Shown here piece by piece: positions 16,198 through 18,239 of a stretch of 18,239 nt of DNA. Position numbers and translations under genes: made by a program. A model generated the notes under the pieces. It saw only the letters and a list, made by a program, of their open reading frames with translations. It did not search any database and was not told where the DNA came from. The stretch is from Astrocystis sublimbata (Eukaryota; Ascomycota; Sordariomycetes; Xylariales; Xylariaceae): NCBI GenBank assembly GCA_022453515.1, contig JAJNNY010000170.1, positions 1-18,239 of the forward strand, written 5' to 3'. Positions within the stretch are counted from its first letter, which is position 1; every line of letters starts with the position of its first letter.

Positions 16198-17025
16198 TTT
16201 TAGCGCTAATATAGGGCTTATTCCTACCCTACTATTTTACTCTACAAAACCTGGGGAATATTATAAATAGAATTAACTAATGAAAATTCATATTGTATGT
16301 TTTTTATAATATATCTAATATACTGTTATAAAAGCCCAGCTTCTTATTCCTATATACCGCTATTATATAAACTAATACTAAGTTCTTTTTATTATTAAAA
16401 CACTTCGAAAATAAATAATCGTTAACTTTTATTAACTCTAATAATTAAACCATCTATATATAGTTTTTCCGATTATTCTAACGCTACTTTTATTTATTAT
16501 CTAGCGGCATATTATTTTTATTATAATTATTAAGCGAGCTAAACAAAGGAAGTATAATATCGAAAAAAACGGGAAACGTTATAAGCTATAAAAGCAAAAT
16601 ATAAGTATTTTTTTAATTAATAATACTAAGAATTTGGAAATTTTTATTAATAATTATATTATTATAGAAAAAGTCGGCGTAATAAAATAGAAATAGTTTA
16701 TAGTTATCGTAGGATATTTGGTTAACTATTATTTTAAGTTAGGAAGAGAACTTTTTAATAGCTACTAGAACTCTGTTTGCTAGCCCTTCTTTTATTATTT
16801 TAAGGATTTAATCCTTTGTGTACGGAAATTTAAAATACTATACTTAAGCTGCAAAAAATATAGTTATATTATCGAACGGCCTATTAATATCTAGGAAAGG
16901 GCTAATTTCGTATTTGCTTTCTTTAGTCCAAACAATAGTTCTAATTTTAAAGAAACGCAATACTGTTATTTGTATTTATAGATAAATCAGGACTAGTGAC
17001 TATAGGTAGGGAAGTGCTAACTAAT

Positions 17026-17466
17026 GTGATATTTAGCTACTAAGCGATAAAATCTAGTACGGTATACGGAGGGAATTTTGCTTTTATGTACTTTATATCT
17101 GCCCGTGGTATTTATAGCTGTATTTCTAAGTAAGAATTTTATTAAAATAAAAAGAGTACTAATAGGGTTATTAATATTAGCTTTGTATATAAATATATGC
17201 GGTACTAGTAATTAAGATTTTTTTTTGATTAGCTGTATAATAGCGATCTTGTTATATAGTTTTGCAAGGTCTGCGGAAGAACTATACAAACTGATCTTAA
17301 TAATCTACTGTGTTTAATTAGAAAACTCGAGTATACGAACGAGATTATATAATCTATTTGTTATATTGTTTAGTAATATATAAGGCAGCCCGTAATTTAG
17401 TATTAAAGCGATCTAGCAAAAGGTTTGTTAGTTCGTTTTTTCGATAGTGTTATAGATAGTGTATAA
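17026..17466 (+). pseudogene. decayed ORF relic with CxxC motif
   Basis: One plus-strand frame reads for about 146 codons with 12 stops, all TAA or TAG, as expected if CAA, CAG and TGG codons were hit by RIP. Fragments include GGNFAFMYFISARGIYS, NRVINISFVYKYMRY and FCKVCGRTIQTDLNNLL, the last with a CxxC pair. The stop density is close to chance for this composition, so the case rests on the fragment character. No family assigned. Confidence 0.25.
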
Positions 17467-17889
17467 TAAACTATATTTATTTGTTTTTTAATTAAATATA
17501 CTTATTAGTAAAAATTGAATCGATATAATAAGAGATTTGGATTAAAGTTTATAGTTAGATTTTAAAGCTATAGGGGGTGATGTTTCTATTTTGTAGACCG
17601 AATGAATAAAAGACGCTACCTAAGGTAGGACTAGATACTTAATATAGGCAAATGGTTACAGTGTACCCTAGTATTAAGGTACCTAGAATAGAAAAGACTT
17701 GGGTTAATCCTAGTATATAGCTCTTTATATAATTAATTATTTTCTTATCCGGTTTTAAAAGCCGTATTTATTAACGAATAAAACATCTCTATTAAGACCC
17801 CCTACTCCTTATATATCTGAAAGATAGTTAACTAGTTTTATATTTTATATTTATATATTTCCTTTCGTTTAACTAATTTTTTGTACGAA

Positions 17890-17916
17890 AAGCTTATATA
17901 TATAGTATATAAGCTT
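17890..17916. repeat. 27-bp near-palindrome
   Basis: Perfect 11-bp arms AAGCTTATATA and TATATAAGCTT flank a five-base centre TATAG. It lies inside the AT-rich block. RIP raises TA content and makes such palindromes more likely, but the arms contain HindIII-like GC bases that are conserved on both sides. Confidence 0.5.
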
Positions 17917-18239
17917 AATATCTTGACCTAGTATGGTTGTTAATAAGGGTTATTCCATAGGATACCGCTGTCCTAAAAAGTTTTTTTTAAATACGGTATA
18001 TATTTCGGGGGGAAAAACCTTAAAAGACGTTAGCCATAGGTTACTATATTTCCCTAAAAATGTGACACTTATATTAGAGCCGTAGAAGTACTATATGCTT
18101 TGTTTTTTGTTAACTTTTCTATAATTATCTAAAGGATAGGTCCAGATACTTATACTTTTTAGGTCTAAATAGCGTTATAGGTTCGCAGTACAATATAGCT
18201 AACTCGCGTATTTCCGACGCTATTATAGTTAATAAAAAG

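Larger units (their letters stand above)
15840..18239. mobile_element. second RIP-mutated AT-rich block, open at window edge
   Basis: AT-rich sequence with scarce CA/TG and abundant TA and stops in all frames, continuing to the end of the window. Its left part (15940-16130) is rich in AGGTA/TACCT words. A plus-strand frame around 16560-16990 and another at 17026-17466 give protein-like fragments interrupted by TAA/TAG. No family recognised. Confidence 0.65.

Noticed and set aside
16103..16208. Functional tRNA gene
   Set aside because: The T-stem has mismatches, the acceptor stem pairs only partly and the D-stem cannot be formed cleanly.

Overview
The window looks like a piece of the accessory, repeat-rich part of a filamentous ascomycete (Pezizomycotina) genome. 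Five things support this. Genes carry short introns of 43 to 75 bp with GTAAGT/GTATGT-like donors, CTAAY-type branch points and AG acceptors. Start contexts are fungal (CAAAATGGCC, ACAACCATGG). Two long AT-rich blocks show the signature of repeat-induced point mutation (RIP): CA/TG dinucleotides almost gone, TA in excess, CG kept. One gene encodes a fungal-type APH-fold kinase. One locus is an ankyrin-repeat fragment. No bacterial, phage or CRISPR features are visible. The species cannot be named from the sequence.

Layout. Positions 1-4300 hold four or five small spliced genes. One is a damaged hypothetical gene (170-571). One is the 3' part of another hypothetical gene (1174-1576). Then come a C2H2 zinc-finger gene (1737-2800, two introns), a minus-strand hypothetical gene whose single 48-bp intron ends in an in-frame stop (2998-3540), and a possible 24-residue zinc-ribbon peptide (3966-4040). 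Positions 4331-4480 are a 50-bp tandem repeat. Positions 5009-6075 contain two diverged copies of a repeat of about 400 bp. Positions 6960-9330 are a RIP-mutated block with a decayed minus-strand ORF.

Positions 9330-15500 form a second gene island. It starts with a membrane-protein gene that appears cut at its 5' end by the AT-rich block (9588-10062). Next come a weak minus-strand ORF (10169-10702), a divergent pair of hypothetical genes (11061-11457 minus, 11693-12401 plus), an intact three-exon APH/choline-kinase-like gene (13072-14147 minus) and a 5'-truncated ankyrin-repeat fragment (14416-14937 plus). A possible Cys-rich small ORF lies at 15197-15397 minus. From about 15840 to the end is a second RIP block with further relics.

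The genes show no pathway relationship. The pattern fits a gene-sparse compartment made of lineage-specific genes, gene fragments and dead transposons. Coding calls with exact splice junctions were built by hand from frame continuity and splice consensus. The strongest are 1737-2800, 11693-12401, 13072-14147 and 2998-3540.
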